Shown: positions 8,017-17,698 of the stretch, piece by piece
Position numbering within the stretch: the first letter of the stretch is position 1
Layout of the letters: each line of letters begins with the position of its first letter
Origin: Adiantum capillus-veneris
Taxonomy: Eukaryota; Streptophyta; Polypodiopsida; Polypodiales; Pteridaceae
Direction of reading: 5' to 3'
DNA length: 64,000 nucleotides
Assembly (NCBI GenBank): GCA_014529385.2
Contig: CM043967.1
Span: 7,842,501-7,906,500, forward strand
The notes under the pieces: model-generated
The model's input: the letters and a program-made list of their open reading frames with translations, nothing else
The model's database searches: none
What the model was told of the DNA's origin: nothing
Program-made: the position numbers and the translations under genes

Positions 8017-9855
8017 TCATGCTCTAGCGCCCTGCTTCAAACCATACAAAGCTTTGAGAAGCCTGCATACATAATCTGGGTAACCTGGATCGACATAACC
8101 AGGTGGATGATCCATATACACTTCCTCTTGCAACTCACCATTCAAGAAGGCATTCTTTACATCCATTTGATGCATAATCCATCCTCTAGATGCAGCCACT
8201 GCTATGACAGCTCTCACAGTCGTCATCTTTGCCACTCGAGCAAAGGTCTCCTCATAGTCTATGCCATACGTCTGTGCATAACCCTTTGCGACCAGCCTTG
8301 CCTTGTGATGCTCAATGTTACCATCAGCCTTATGCTTGGTTTTATACACCCATTTACAGCCAATAGCTTTCTTGCCACTTGGCAATGGCACCAACTCCCA
8401 TGTGTCGTTTGCTTCCAATGCAGCCATCTCTTCATTCATTGCATCATCCCAATGCACATTTCCAACTGCATCCTCAAAACATGTGGGCTCCACATCCTGT
8501 ATCACCTTAGCCATGTAGGCTTGGTGATGCGCTAGATACCCATCATAAGTCAATTTCTGAACTGGATTTCTGACTCTATTAGATCTGCGCGGTCCTGGGT
8601 CACTCCTTTGCCCTCTAGCATCTTCTTGTACTTTCCTTACACCAGGTGTCCTCACAGCCGGAATTCCAAATTCCTCATCAAGACTTTGTTCAGAACCATT
8701 TGAATCCATGTCTACATGTGAAAAACCTGATGATGCATCAGCCATAAAGGGAGGTTCATCAACCTTTTCCTTTCCTTTTCGTGATACATTCCCTGTACCT
8801 GTTAGTGGAGTAACCTGCGTACGTAGTCTACCATTCCATGGTTTCTCAACAGAGCCACGAGAAGAGGACTCTTGTGGTCCACTCAAAACCTGTGACTGTG
8901 GCCTCACATTTTGTACAACCACATCATCTTTTACATCCGCCCCAATAGTGCCATGTGCATTACTGTACCAGTTGCTCATCTCATCAAAGACTACATCTCT
9001 GCTCATTCGTAATTCTCGTGTAGTAGGATTGTAGCACCTGTACCCCTTTTGTTCAAGGGAATATCCCACAAGAATACATTTCTCTCCTTTAGGATCCAAT
9101 TTCCTATGCAACTCATCTGGTACATGCACGTAAGCTATGCAGCCAAACACTTTCAAGTGTGCCAAATCAGGCTTTGTACCTTTAAACTTTTCCTCAGATG
9201 TTACATCATGCACCGCAGCTGTAGGTGTCCTGCTCATAATGTACACAACTGTATTTACGGCTTCAGCCCAGAAATGATGAGGCATGTTCTTCTCATTCAT
9301 CAATGCACGTGCAACCTCTGTAATGTGCCTGTTTTTCCTTTCTGCGACCCCATTCTGTTGTGGAGTATATCTGCATGTAAACTGCCTACGTATACCATGC
9401 ATTCGCAGAAAATCTGAAAAATCATTGGAGAAGTACTCTCCCCCTCCATCTGACCTCAATGTCTTGATTTGCATATCTATCTCCTTCTCAATCATGACTT
9501 TGAAGTCTTGAAAGTGACCAAACACTTCACTTTTGTTACGCATGAAGTAGACCCATACTTTCCTTGTATGGTCATCAATGAAAGAGACATAATACCTGCA
9601 ACCATGTATACTTGCAGTATCGGTTGGACCCCAAACATCTGTGTGCACCACCTCAAGTGGATTTTTACATACATTGCGCTCATGTGGAAATGAGCCCTTT
9701 GACTGTTTTCCAAACTGGCATGTTACACACACTTTATGCATACCATCCACCTTGAATTTGGGCAAACCTTTTACAATCTGTTTTGATTGCATGCTGCGCA
9801 ATCTCTGCTCATTGACATGGCCAATGCGTTTGTGCCAAATGTCAACATCAGCCAC
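8017..9855 (-). CDS. Copia A integrase and reverse transcriptase N-terminal half
   Basis: 612-codon ORF. It opens with the GAG-pre-integrase zinc domain ([22 protein letters not shown]). The integrase core follows with DVWGPT and a DDE triad visible as D in HTDVWG, D in RSDGGGEY and E in NGVAERKNR. After a Ser/Gly-rich linker comes the RT ([38 protein letters not shown]). A TGA at about 8,014-8,016 interrupts RT in the GARAWYDRI context, where TGG would be expected; RT continues in the same frame at 7932. It would copy element RNA to cDNA and insert it into the genome. Confidence 0.9.
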   Translation of the reverse strand: MADVDIWHKRIGHVNEQRLRSMQSKQIVKGLPKFKVDGMHKVCVTCQFGKQSKGSFPHERNVCKNPLEVVHTDVWGPTDTASIHGCRYYVSFIDDHTRKVWVYFMRNKSEVFGHFQDFKVMIEKEIDMQIKTLRSDGGGEYFSNDFSDFLRMHGIRRQFTCRYTPQQNGVAERKNRHITEVARALMNEKNMPHHFWAEAVNTVVYIMSRTPTAAVHDVTSEEKFKGTKPDLAHLKVFGCIAYVHVPDELHRKLDPKGEKCILVGYSLEQKGYRCYNPTTRELRMSRDVVFDEMSNWYSNAHGTIGADVKDDVVVQNVRPQSQVLSGPQESSSRGSVEKPWNGRLRTQVTPLTGTGNVSRKGKEKVDEPPFMADASSGFSHVDMDSNGSEQSLDEEFGIPAVRTPGVRKVQEDARGQRSDPGPRRSNRVRNPVQKLTYDGYLAHHQAYMAKVIQDVEPTCFEDAVGNVHWDDAMNEEMAALEANDTWELVPLPSGKKAIGCKWVYKTKHKADGNIEHHKARLVAKGYAQTYGIDYEETFARVAKMTTVRAVIAVAASRGWIMHQMDVKNAFLNGELQEEVYMDHPPGYVDPGYPDYVCRLLKALYGLKQGARA

Positions 9856-9902
9856 AACACCTGTGCCTTATGCAAATAATGCAGCTTTTACCTCAGGCAT
9901 GT

Positions 9903-10547
9903 CTACATTCTGCCCACACATTTTCCCTCTGTGATCAGCTTACAGCCATTCTGAAAATCTTCTACATAACAGCCATTCGGATTGAAACGAACCTGCAAAC
10001 CCTGCTCAACCATTTGTCCAACAGAAACAAGATTCTTTGTAATGTTTGGGACATGAAGTACATCTGCTAAGTACTCTGATTTGCCACTCTTCGTATTTAG
10101 AGGTATGTCTCCTACATGAGCAATGGGGTGAGCTGTGTCATCTCCTGTCTGCACATAGCCTAACACATCTGGTTTACGCATATCTCTAAACCACTCTCCA
10201 CGAGACGTCATGTGATTAGAGGCACCTGAATCCACATACCAAACATCATCTTGGGTGGAATTCTCTCCAGTCATTGTATTCATTACATGGTGCATAACAA
10301 ACATGCACTCGTTTTTGCTGTCATCTGCATCTCTGCTAGTAGATGCATAGTTGCCCTGTTCTCTCTTTCCACTTGCTTTTCCCTTTGGACAGTCACGTGA
10401 CATGTGACCTCTTTCACCACAAGTCCAACATTCTCTGCTATCTGGAGTATGTTGCTGCTTGTTTGACTCCCCCTGCCTTGAGACTGGTTTCCCCTGCCAC
10501 CTGTATTGTTTTGATTTGATTGACCTTCCAGAAATTGGCCCCTGCAA
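9903..10547 (-). CDS. Copia A zinc knuckle and protease
   Basis: This ORF continues the polyprotein in a new frame. A CCHC zinc knuckle (CWTCGERGHMSRDC) is followed by the aspartic protease signature WYVDSGASNHMT, the standard copia catalytic motif. The C-terminal part (TKNLVSVGQMVEQG) is the usual segment before the GAG-pre-integrase domain. It ends at a TGA near 9,903; the pre-integrase domain resumes at 9855 in another frame. The protease would process the copia polyprotein inside the particle. Confidence 0.85.
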   Translation of the reverse strand: MQGPISGRSIKSKQYRWQGKPVSRQGESNKQQHTPDSRECWTCGERGHMSRDCPKGKASGKREQGNYASTSRDADDSKNECMFVMHHVMNTMTGENSTQDDVWYVDSGASNHMTSRGEWFRDMRKPDVLGYVQTGDDTAHPIAHVGDIPLNTKSGKSEYLADVLHVPNITKNLVSVGQMVEQGLQVRFNPNGCYVEDFQNGCKLITEGKCVGRM

Positions 10548-11236
10548 CCCCTTGGGCCTCGACCACGACCTCTACCTCTACCTCTGTTGGAGTTAGAATA
10601 GAAGGCCTGTTCAGAATTATTTCTGCCATGAGAAGAAGATGTGTCAAGGTTCTTCTCCTCAAGAATAAGCATAGAAATCAAATCTTGGAACACGGGGATG
10701 TCGTCTCTTGTATTCATGGAAGACCTAAAATGTACATACTCATCTCCCAGACCATCCAAGCATGCACGGACAATGTCATCGTCTTCCACTGAGACTTTAA
10801 TAGATCCAAGAGCCTCAATGATACTCTTGATCTTCAAGGCATAATCATTGATTGAGAGGTTGTTCCTCTTAACCTGATTTAGCTCCGACTTTAGTTGAAG
10901 CTTCCTGGCCTTGGTGTTCACCTCGAACACTCTGCCTAAGTTTCTCCATGCAATGGCGGGGGTTTCAGCATCCTGTAGATAGCCCATCATGCCATCTGTG
11001 ATGCTCATAGAAAGACAATACATCACTTTGCTCTGGCCTTGTTGCCAGTCCCTCAAAGCTTTCCTTTGTTCTGCTGTAGCATTTGCCTCGGGAATCTCTG
11101 GTTCCTTTTCAGTGTCTCCTTCTACATAGTCCCAATAACCTTTTCCTTTTAGGAAATTTTTTATTCTGAACTTCCATGCAGGGTAGTTATTTTTCTCAAG
11201 ATTCTCAGTAACAATCTGACTGAAACCGTCAGACAT
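10283..11236 (-). CDS. gag: Copia A Gag
   Basis: 317-codon ORF starting MSDGFSQIV. It has the gag fold typical of plant copia elements: a YPAWKFRIKNFLKG stretch near the start, then W-x-LGRVFEV and LKSELNQVK, and an SLNDY-like segment followed by DGLGDEYVHF. The C-terminal third is Gly/Arg/Asn-rich (GRGRGRG), as is common before the zinc knuckle. The reading frame shifts near 10,440-10,547; the zinc knuckle is in the next frame. It would form the virus-like particle shell in the cytoplasm. A polyprotein with the following ORF is expected, and the shift is probably a mutation. Confidence 0.85.
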   Translation of the reverse strand: MSDGFSQIVTENLEKNNYPAWKFRIKNFLKGKGYWDYVEGDTEKEPEIPEANATAEQRKALRDWQQGQSKVMYCLSMSITDGMMGYLQDAETPAIAWRNLGRVFEVNTKARKLQLKSELNQVKRNNLSINDYALKIKSIIEALGSIKVSVEDDDIVRACLDGLGDEYVHFRSSMNTRDDIPVFQDLISMLILEEKNLDTSSSHGRNNSEQAFYSNSNRGRGRGRGRGPRGCRGQFLEGQSNQNNTGGRGNQSQGRGSQTSSNILQIAENVGLVVKEVTCHVTVQREKQVERENRATMHLLAEMQMTAKTSACLLCTM

Positions 11237-11493
11237 CTTGAGGCACTAAGACAAAATAGCTGCAATCTACAAAAACCTGCAAATCTGCTGAACCTGCTAT
11301 CGTGGTACCTGTAACACTTTCTACACTCAACGAGTGTCCACAATCAAGCGTACATACAACCACTGTACTTGTACAGTAAATCTCTATATACTGCACTTTG
11401 GAGACCTGTTCAGAAACTTCTGTATCTGGTCGTGGATTGCGAACGAAGGGATTGTGATGCTCTTGCTCTCTTAGCCTCTCTTGCCTGCACCAG

Positions 11494-11505
11494 GCTCTGA
11501 TACCA
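11494..11505 (-). other. Copia A primer-binding site
   Basis: The minus strand reads TGGTATCAGAGC directly after the LTR, a perfect match to the PBS type primed by initiator Met tRNA in plant retroelements. It fixes the LTR boundary at 11506. Confidence 0.95.
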
Positions 11506-11827
11506 TGTAAAGAATGAGGATGCAAGAGAGCTACACAAGACAAGCACAAAGCACACAGAGATGGAAAGCTTCTTCTTCTTCTTCACAGAAAAGAGAGTAC
11601 AAAATGACTAAGTACTAAAGCTGAAAAGTAGCACATATGTACATGTGGTCACTAAGTGTGAACTCGCTAGAAGCGTACTAGGCTGGCACTATAAGTGTAG
11701 TCCAGCTGTAGAATCACTGGCAGAGATCCTCCGTGTCGGTCACCTAACGCGCCAGTGAGTAAATGCCGTAAGCGGCCAAGACCCGTAGTGGATGCCAGCT
11801 CAAAGTGTAGAGCTCGACATCTCAACA
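11506..11827 (-). repeat. 5' LTR of copia A (322 bp)
   Basis: On the minus strand it starts TGTTGAG and ends TTTACA, directly next to the PBS. It sits inside the 3' LTR of E2, splitting it at that LTR's TATA-like box. No second copy is in the window. Confidence 0.85.
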
Positions 11828-12043
11828 ATAAATACCTTACAATCTCAAACCCTAAATGTTCCAATTTAACCATCTACTCCATCTAAATGTCAAAAATGGA
11901 AAATGGTATACAAATCTGGAAGCTTCTGCAAGCCCCACTATTTACAAAGGTGAGATGACGGTTTTTCTCAATTAAAGAATAATTACAAAAAATAATATTC
12001 CACCGAGCAATCATTCTCTGTTGGGTGTGTCCAGCCGCTAACA
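11828..12043 (-). repeat. 3' LTR remnant of E2
   Basis: Matches the outer 216 bases of the E2 5' LTR (about 29183-29390) with few differences, including the stretch GCAAGCCCCACTATTTAC. It begins TGTTAGCGGC on the minus strand right after the PPT. The inner side is cut by copia A at 11827/11828. Confidence 0.9.
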
Positions 12044-12056
12044 CTCCCCCCCTCCT
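12044..12056 (-). other. 3' polypurine tract (E2)
   Basis: The minus strand reads AGGAGGGGGGGAG directly before TGTTAGCGG, in the context GAACTAGGAGG. It marks the plus-strand primer and the inner border of the 3' LTR. Confidence 0.9.
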
Positions 12057-12110
12057 AGTTCATGTCTTCCTCGACATGGCAGTAGAGCTACTTCTTTAGT
12101 GGAGGCTTTC

Positions 12111-15100
12111 TCACATCTTTAGAAGGGACTCATATCGCGCATGCTGAGCCAGTAATGTCGGGCTGAATATCTCTGTGTTGATGGTGAAGAAGCCGGTGTA
12201 GAAGGCTTCTTCAAAAGCCTGGAGGTGATACGAAGGCAAAAACATGATTCTTTGATAAAGTGCATGTATCACCTCATGAGAAGGCTAGGTAGACAGATCG
12301 TATGCACATCTGTATGTATCTTGGAAGAAAAAGATACTGTCTATTGCCTGTCCAGGTTTGAAGGTTTCGAAGACCACCATAAGGGTTTTACATATTTTTC
12401 TAAGCATGATGCAAGATAGGTGAGGCGAGCCAGTGAACAATTTGATGGTGCCCGTTAGGGTTTTCACCATGTATTGCTCACTCATTCTCTTGCCTGCCTT
12501 CAAGCCTGAAAGCTTCGGGTAATTGAGCCAAGTGGGTTGGCTTCTCTGCAACAACTCGTGTGCTTTCCATGTCCGCATCCTTGGTAGAGGGCAGAAAGTG
12601 AGGTTGTCTCTAATTATTTTGGGCGCCTCTACCAGATGAATTAGATATTGCGGATATTTTGTGAGCCATGCCTTTCTCCACCTGGGTTGAGAATCCACTA
12701 TCAACTTAACTCCTTCAGGTTTGGAGATATTTGCTCTGTATAATGGCACCGTTGGCTCCTCTTTTATCCGTTTTTTGATCGTAACAGCTTCATATTTAGA
12801 AGTGGATATGGGAGAGAAGGCTGTAACCATTCACGCCAAATGACATTGGAATCTATCTTCTAAATGGTCATCGATTTAAACACTCTCTGCTCCCACTCCA
12901 ATGCTTCTTTGGCTGTGTCTCTTACTGCCGCTTCTATGGCCTTCTGCAGCTTTTCTTCTTCTTCTTGTGTCAGATCCTGGGGTTCTTGTGAGGGTCCCAC
13001 CAGCTTGCATGGTGGTGTCCACTGGATCTGACACATTTTCTATGTCAATACCCTCCATTGCTGCTGGCCCGGTGCTAAACTATTTCTCTTCAATTTGTTG
13101 TTGGCCTTTCAGCTCTTCTATCTGCTTCTGAAATGTCTTCTTTGCCTCTTCCGCTTGATCTCCCATGTTTACTAGGAGGTCGTTTAGATTTGCATTGATT
13201 TTTTCAGCCTCCTCTAGCTTTCTCTTGATGTCTTCGTTTTCTGTTTGCCATCTCTTAAATTCCTCGTCCATCTTCATTTTCACGGCTTCTAGCTCATTTT
13301 GCATGGCTTGTTCTCTTCTTCCAGGCGGTTTTGCATTACAAGAGATCCCTCGGCCAGCATCAGCCTTTGCATTTTCTCTAGTGTCAACTCCCTTTGGAGT
13401 TCCTTCATTTGTTCTTCATACAAATCATTTTCTGAAGTTGTGCCAGTTGAGCTAGCAGCTTTGACTCTGGCCGGAAATGCCCTTAGCCTTTGGATGGTCT
13501 GATCTTTTACTTTAATCTGATCTTTTAGCTCGATCACTTCATCCTGGCTTGCCTCATGTTCTATCTCGGCCTTTTCCTTGGCATTTCTCAGGGTTTCAAC
13601 CTCTTTGGACTCTTCAGCAAGTTGTAGTGTCAGGTTGTTCCTCTCTTTTTCCACATCTGTCAGCGACTTGCGGATCTTCTTGTATTGCTCTTTAGCTCTT
13701 TGAAGCTTGTGTTCGGCTGCTTGATTTTGTCATTCCATTTCCTGGCATCTTTGTAATGCTGTGTCCAGACTGGCTTGCAGCTTTGTTTGTTTCTCTATAT
13801 TCTCTTGGCCTTGTTTTTGCAGTGAGTCGCCTTCAGCCTTGATGTGAACTTCATTGGTTTTGAGATTATCAATCTCACTCTCAGTGGCCATTGATCTTGC
13901 TCTGAGCCCGGTTAGTTTTTGCATTACCACATCCCAATCATTGGTCGGTGGCTGTAGGTCCACTGTATTGATGGCCATTTCCTTCAACTCTACTAACCGA
14001 AGGCTCTGCAGAGATTCCTTGGGTTTTGTGCTTGCCAACTCAAAAGCTACCGTAGCTGCCTCTTCTCGAGAGTACCCCGCAGCTGATAGATCAAGAAATA
14101 TTCTAAAATTTCTTTCCTCTGGATCGGGCTTCTCCTCTTTCGGCTCATTTTCTGCCTTCTGCTCTTCCTCTTTGTTCTTCTCTTGCTTGGACTCTTTTTG
14201 TTCCTCAGGTCTGTTCAGCTCCTCTTTATGTTGGATTTGTGGAGGGATAAGGGGAGGTGGTGATGGTGGTGGACTGAACTCCCGGCTTGACGGTGGAGTT
14301 GGTGGCTTCTTCTTGAAATCCCGGTCCACCTTGGTCTTTCTCTCTCTTTCTTGGCCTTCCTCCTCTTCTAGCTGTTGCCGTCTCACTTCGTCCACTTCTT
14401 CTTCTGTAAATAGGATATTCGGGATATTCTCCACCGTGACGTCTAAGATCTCGAATTTTTTGATATAATCTTCGAACCGATCCCGGTGAACCCTTCGAGA
14501 TGATCCCTACATGGCTTCTAGGGATGGCTTCCACAACTTGCTTAGATCTCCCTTGAGTGCTCTTTCGGCTCTGAAACTTTCCATCAATCTTTCGAGCCTC
14601 GCCGCTTTTTGTGACTTAGTTTCCTTGATTGGCACTTGTAGACTTTCTTTCTTTCCCTTCTTTGACTCTGGCGGCTCTTCTAGCACGGTCTCTAACCGAC
14701 GCTTCATCCTTGTGGCTACCCTGGGTGCCTTGGGAGGTTTTTCTTTTTTATCTTCCTTTAGCTTAGCTTTATAGCCAATCATTTTGTGAGGGAGGTTCAT
14801 GCCAGTTTCCTTTGGCATGCAATGCTCCATAGACAACTTTTGTTATCAGCTCACCAGGTACAATATAGGTGGGGTTTCTGTTCCCCATCTTCACCAGATT
14901 GTCGTGGATGTAGGCGGCATAATTTATCTCTTTTGGTTTGCCTTTCTGCATTGCCCAGGTGAAAGTGGTTGCAATGGCTTCAGGTGGCATTCTGTATTTT
15001 TGTGGCCGCTTTGTACACATGTGGAAGTATTGATTGTAGAGTTGGCTCATGATAGCCACCTTCAGGTTTGCAATATCTTCAAATGTGCAGTTATTCTTCT

Positions 15101-15595
15101 TTTCCGAGTAGACCTTGACTTCATCTCGCCTCTTTGTCACACTATCTCCTTTGTTTGAGATGTCAAGTGCGGTTGCCACCACCTTTTCTATGATGACAAT
15201 CATTGTGTCCGGCTTGCCTTGCAGATCAGTGACTCGGGCCACTCCATCTTCTTTGATTGTGGTGACAAATTCCCACACTCTTTTGATATCAATCTCCCCT
15301 GGCAAAGCTTCAAAGTAGTTGTGGAGATCTAGCTTTTCCAAGTAATCTCCCATCTTGCTCCTTAAAAATTCATTGAGCTCTCGTGGTATCATGGGTAGCT
15401 CCATTGCATTTCCTTCAGGATCTTTGAAATTTACTCCTTGGTAGATTCTCAGATCATTGGACTCTAGCAGATCGTCTTGAATCCATGTGCTTGTGGGCTT
15501 CAGGGTTCCTTCTAGGATCACAAAAGGCTCCACTTCTTCTAAGTAGTCTTTTATAGTCATCCTTTTCTTCTTTGCAGGTGATTTTGCGAAAGCCG
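12111..15595 (-). pseudogene. ORF3 of E2, broken
   Basis: Homologue of the intact E1 ORF3, in the same position before the 3' PPT. The N-terminal domain (15595-14769) shares MTIKDYLEEVEPF, MIPRELNEF and KRPQKYRMPPEAIATTFTWA patterns. The basic part (KSQKAARLERL) and the coiled coil (about 14430-13080) follow, then the C-terminal domain (12830-12111) with VDSQPRWRK and VKTLTGTIKLFTGSP. Breaks are a frameshift near 14,770-14,840, TAG near 14,506, an in-frame stop near 13,729, a frameshift near 13,300, stops around 13,080-12,830 and a TAG after YDLST near 12,284. A Pro/Ser-rich insert near 14,250-14,350 is absent from E1. Exon start 15595 is chosen from the in-frame splice with the mini-exon at 16053. 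Confidence 0.8.
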
Positions 15596-16053
15596 CTTGT
15601 GAAGTTTGGTGGCAAACGGACATGCGGTTTGGCCGTGAGAGCTAGTTGACGCTTTGTGTGTCTGATGCCGTTTCTGAAGCTTAGTGCCGCTTTGGGTCAC
15701 CTTATGGCCATGTGGGCTATATCGACTTGTCGAGCATGTCGAGATGCTCCTACCCATGAGTTTTAGTAGCATTTGGGCGCCTTTCCACCGATTTACCATT
15801 TGGTGGCCTCTTGCAGGGCTCTAGAAGTTAGTGTTTTTTCCGATGGTTTTCTACCGCCTTTGGGAATCCAAGAGTGGTCTCCTATGCTAGGGTAAGCCGC
15901 TGATGAAGTCTCATTGCTTTTGGGTTAGCCGTTAGGTGGCCACTTCTACCTGTAGGTCTCTACTTCTCGCTTCCCGTGTGTACCCTACGCTAGTTTTCGC
16001 GACAAAACATCAAACATACGCGAAAAGCTCAAGGTGGTGAGCCTACCTCTCAT
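15596..16053 (-). other. Putative ORF3 mini-exon (16053-16047) and 451-nt intron of E2
   Basis: ATGAGAG is followed by donor-like GTAGGC. The acceptor-like CTTCACAAG ends at 15596. Joining ATG AGA G with CG GCT TTC GCA AAA keeps the ORF3 frame. The intron is about 1.5 kb shorter than in E1 and contains no palindrome array. The acceptor-side sequence has a counterpart inside the E1 intron near 1448-1525. Confidence 0.55.
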
Positions 16054-16142
16054 GTCTGGAGCCTGTGGGATGGTCGTGCGCGTCGTAGAAGCCGCTAGAA
16101 GTTCGGTTCACTCTAGGTGGCAAGAGCTCTCTCTCAAGAAGG

Positions 16143-16187
16143 CAATAGTAGAAATGAGCTTTAAATGAAAGCTCATTTCTACTATTG
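16143..16187. repeat. Perfect 20-bp inverted repeat (hairpin)
   Basis: Arms 16143-16162 and 16168-16187 are exact reverse complements with a 5-base loop (AAATG). It lies about 90 bases upstream of the ORF3 mini-exon of E2. E1 has a single-arm relative (CAAGCTCATTTCCACTATT, around 960) at the matching place, so one arm looks ancestral and the other a local foldback copy. Confidence 0.9.
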
Positions 16188-16840
16188 AAGTGAAAAAATC
16201 TTATAATGGGGGTCCCTGAACCACTTTTCATGAAATTTGACATGTGCTCTCAACTTCTTGCGAGATGCGGTTTAGGCTCAAAAATTTCTTGATTTGGACT
16301 CCATTTGCCCAGTTTCCGAGAAATTTGACGTTTCGATCAAAATCTGACCAAAACACGCTTTCCGCTCCATTCACATAATTGCACCCCCATTGCACCATAG
16401 GTTGTCCTATAGTCACTGATTATCCCCATATTTTTTTTTCATTACAACCGTATTTCACCTGCTTTTTGTATTTTAAAGTTTTTCTGCTGATAATTAGTAA
16501 AATTAAAAAGAAAATAGCAAATTAAACCCAAAAAATCCCCAAAAATCATAATAACTCAAAAACATCACCACAAAACACTATATACACTCACATGCAATTT
16601 TTATGGCAAGATTTCTCCGTTTTACCAATATTTTGCCCAAAAAATGGCTATTTTTACCTATATACACACACACCTAGGGGCTTGATTTGGAGTTTGGCCC
16701 CATATACTTGTAGATTCATGTTGTACAAGGGCATATGTAATTAGGTTAGTCCAAAAAATCTCGCAATCAAATGACAACCCTTTAAAATAGTCGAAAAACA
16801 TGCCCTTTTTGCTCTTTTTACCATTGGGTCCGCATTTGAG
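16188..16840 (-). promoter_or_regulatory. Conserved non-coding leader upstream of E2 ORF3
   Basis: AT-rich, no ORF. It shares the strings CTAAACCGCATCTCGCAA, AATGGAGTCCAAATC and ATTTGCTATTTTC with E1 and E3 at matching places, and has TATA-like stretches near 16,575 (GTGTATATAGTG) and 16,660 (TGTATATAGG). A promoter or splicing role for ORF3 is possible but unproven. Confidence 0.35.
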
Positions 16841-16844
16841 AATG

Positions 16845-16860
16845 CCTCCCTCCCTCCTAG
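16845..16860 (-). other. Internal polypurine tract (E2)
   Basis: The minus strand reads CTAGGAGGGAGGGAGG, between the pol tail and the ORF3 leader. The preceding GTCCGGGATGACTCC is shared with E1 and E3. Confidence 0.6.
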
Positions 16861-17113
16861 CCGGAGTCATCCCGGACGACAAGGTATCGCCTCGGTGTAT
16901 GTGCCGTGCATGAGTTAGAAATTGTGCTAATGCTCGGCCGTGTAATGTGGCCCTATATGATGCATACGCGGTCAATGCATGGAAAAATCAATTCTGTGCA
17001 AGAGGAGGGAATAAGCAAGATGCTTATTGGAATTCGACGTCGAGGTTTCCTGTTTGTGGTTGATTTGATTGGAGGATTTTCTTTGCAAGTAAAATTTGTA
17101 ACTCTACCGCTCT

Positions 17114-17698
17114 CTATTTGATCGTCTTTCTTGCAAAAGTCCCTTGGTTTGCCACTACTGTCGATATGGCCATGGTTGTCTCCTTGGAGAGAATTGTCGT
17201 GGCAGAATTGGCCATAGTTTGTGTCTCTTTTGCTTTCCATTTGTAGCTTTGTTTTGGAGGTCTTTGTAGGTTTATTGCTACTTCCGCGGTTGTCATTGTT
17301 GTGCTAGTGATTGGCACCCACATAGATCGGTTTGCCGGTTTCGTATGTAGTGTGTGTCTGCATGCCGATGTTGCTTGTACTGAAGGGAGTTCCTGTTGCT
17401 TGGGTTTTGGGATCCAAATGCGAGTCGCATTTAGGTTGTTACTGAGAATTCTCTTTGGGATCCATATCTGTTTTATTCCCTTGGTTATTGATTGAACTGT
17501 GTGCTTCTGTTGCCTTCTTCTGTTGTATTGCATGTATGCCATGTCACCTTTATCCTTCCGCACCCATACTTGTTTTCGCGTGTTGCTAACCTTGATCTTT
17601 TCACTGTGGTCTATGTTGTTGGATGTTTGTAGTGAACATGGTTGGTAGTTCCATGGTTGGTCGCCATGGGTATCGTGTAGTTCTTTATTGGCACCCAT
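17114..17698 (-). pseudogene. W-[IV]-P-K repeat tail of E2 pol
   Basis: This ORF overlaps the end of the protease-2 ORF in another frame and continues the polyprotein after a shift. It holds spaced motifs QVWVRKD, KQIWIPKR, TRIWIPKP and SMWVPIT in a Thr/Ser/Asn/Gln-rich background. One more (GWVPIKN) is in the protease-2 frame. Similar motifs close the pol of E1 and E3. Spaced Trp-Pro-Lys motifs in low-complexity sequence may bind RNA or a partner; no function can be assigned. The ORF ends about 250 bases before the internal PPT. Confidence 0.5.

Larger units (their letters stand above)
7308..11827 (-). mobile_element. Copia A: Ty1/copia element, 3' end cut off
   Basis: On the minus strand it runs 5' LTR (11827-11506), iMet-type PBS (11505-11494), gag, zinc knuckle, protease, integrase, reverse transcriptase and RNase H in the copia order. 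It breaks off inside RNase H at 7312 against the end of the E1 LTR. The 5' LTR lies inside the 3' LTR of E2. The rest of RNase H and the 3' LTR are expected left of the window, beyond E1. The coding region needs only a few repairs (frameshifts near 10,500 and 9,880, a TGA near 8,014), so it is fairly young. Confidence 0.9.

Noticed and set aside
7957-8535. 192-codon plus-strand ORF
   Set aside because: Exact antisense of the copia A RT and integrase region; low-complexity translation, no motifs.
13854-14468. 204-codon plus-strand Ser-rich ORF
   Set aside because: Antisense of the E2 ORF3 coiled-coil region; Ser/Leu-rich translation is the mirror of Glu/Lys codons.
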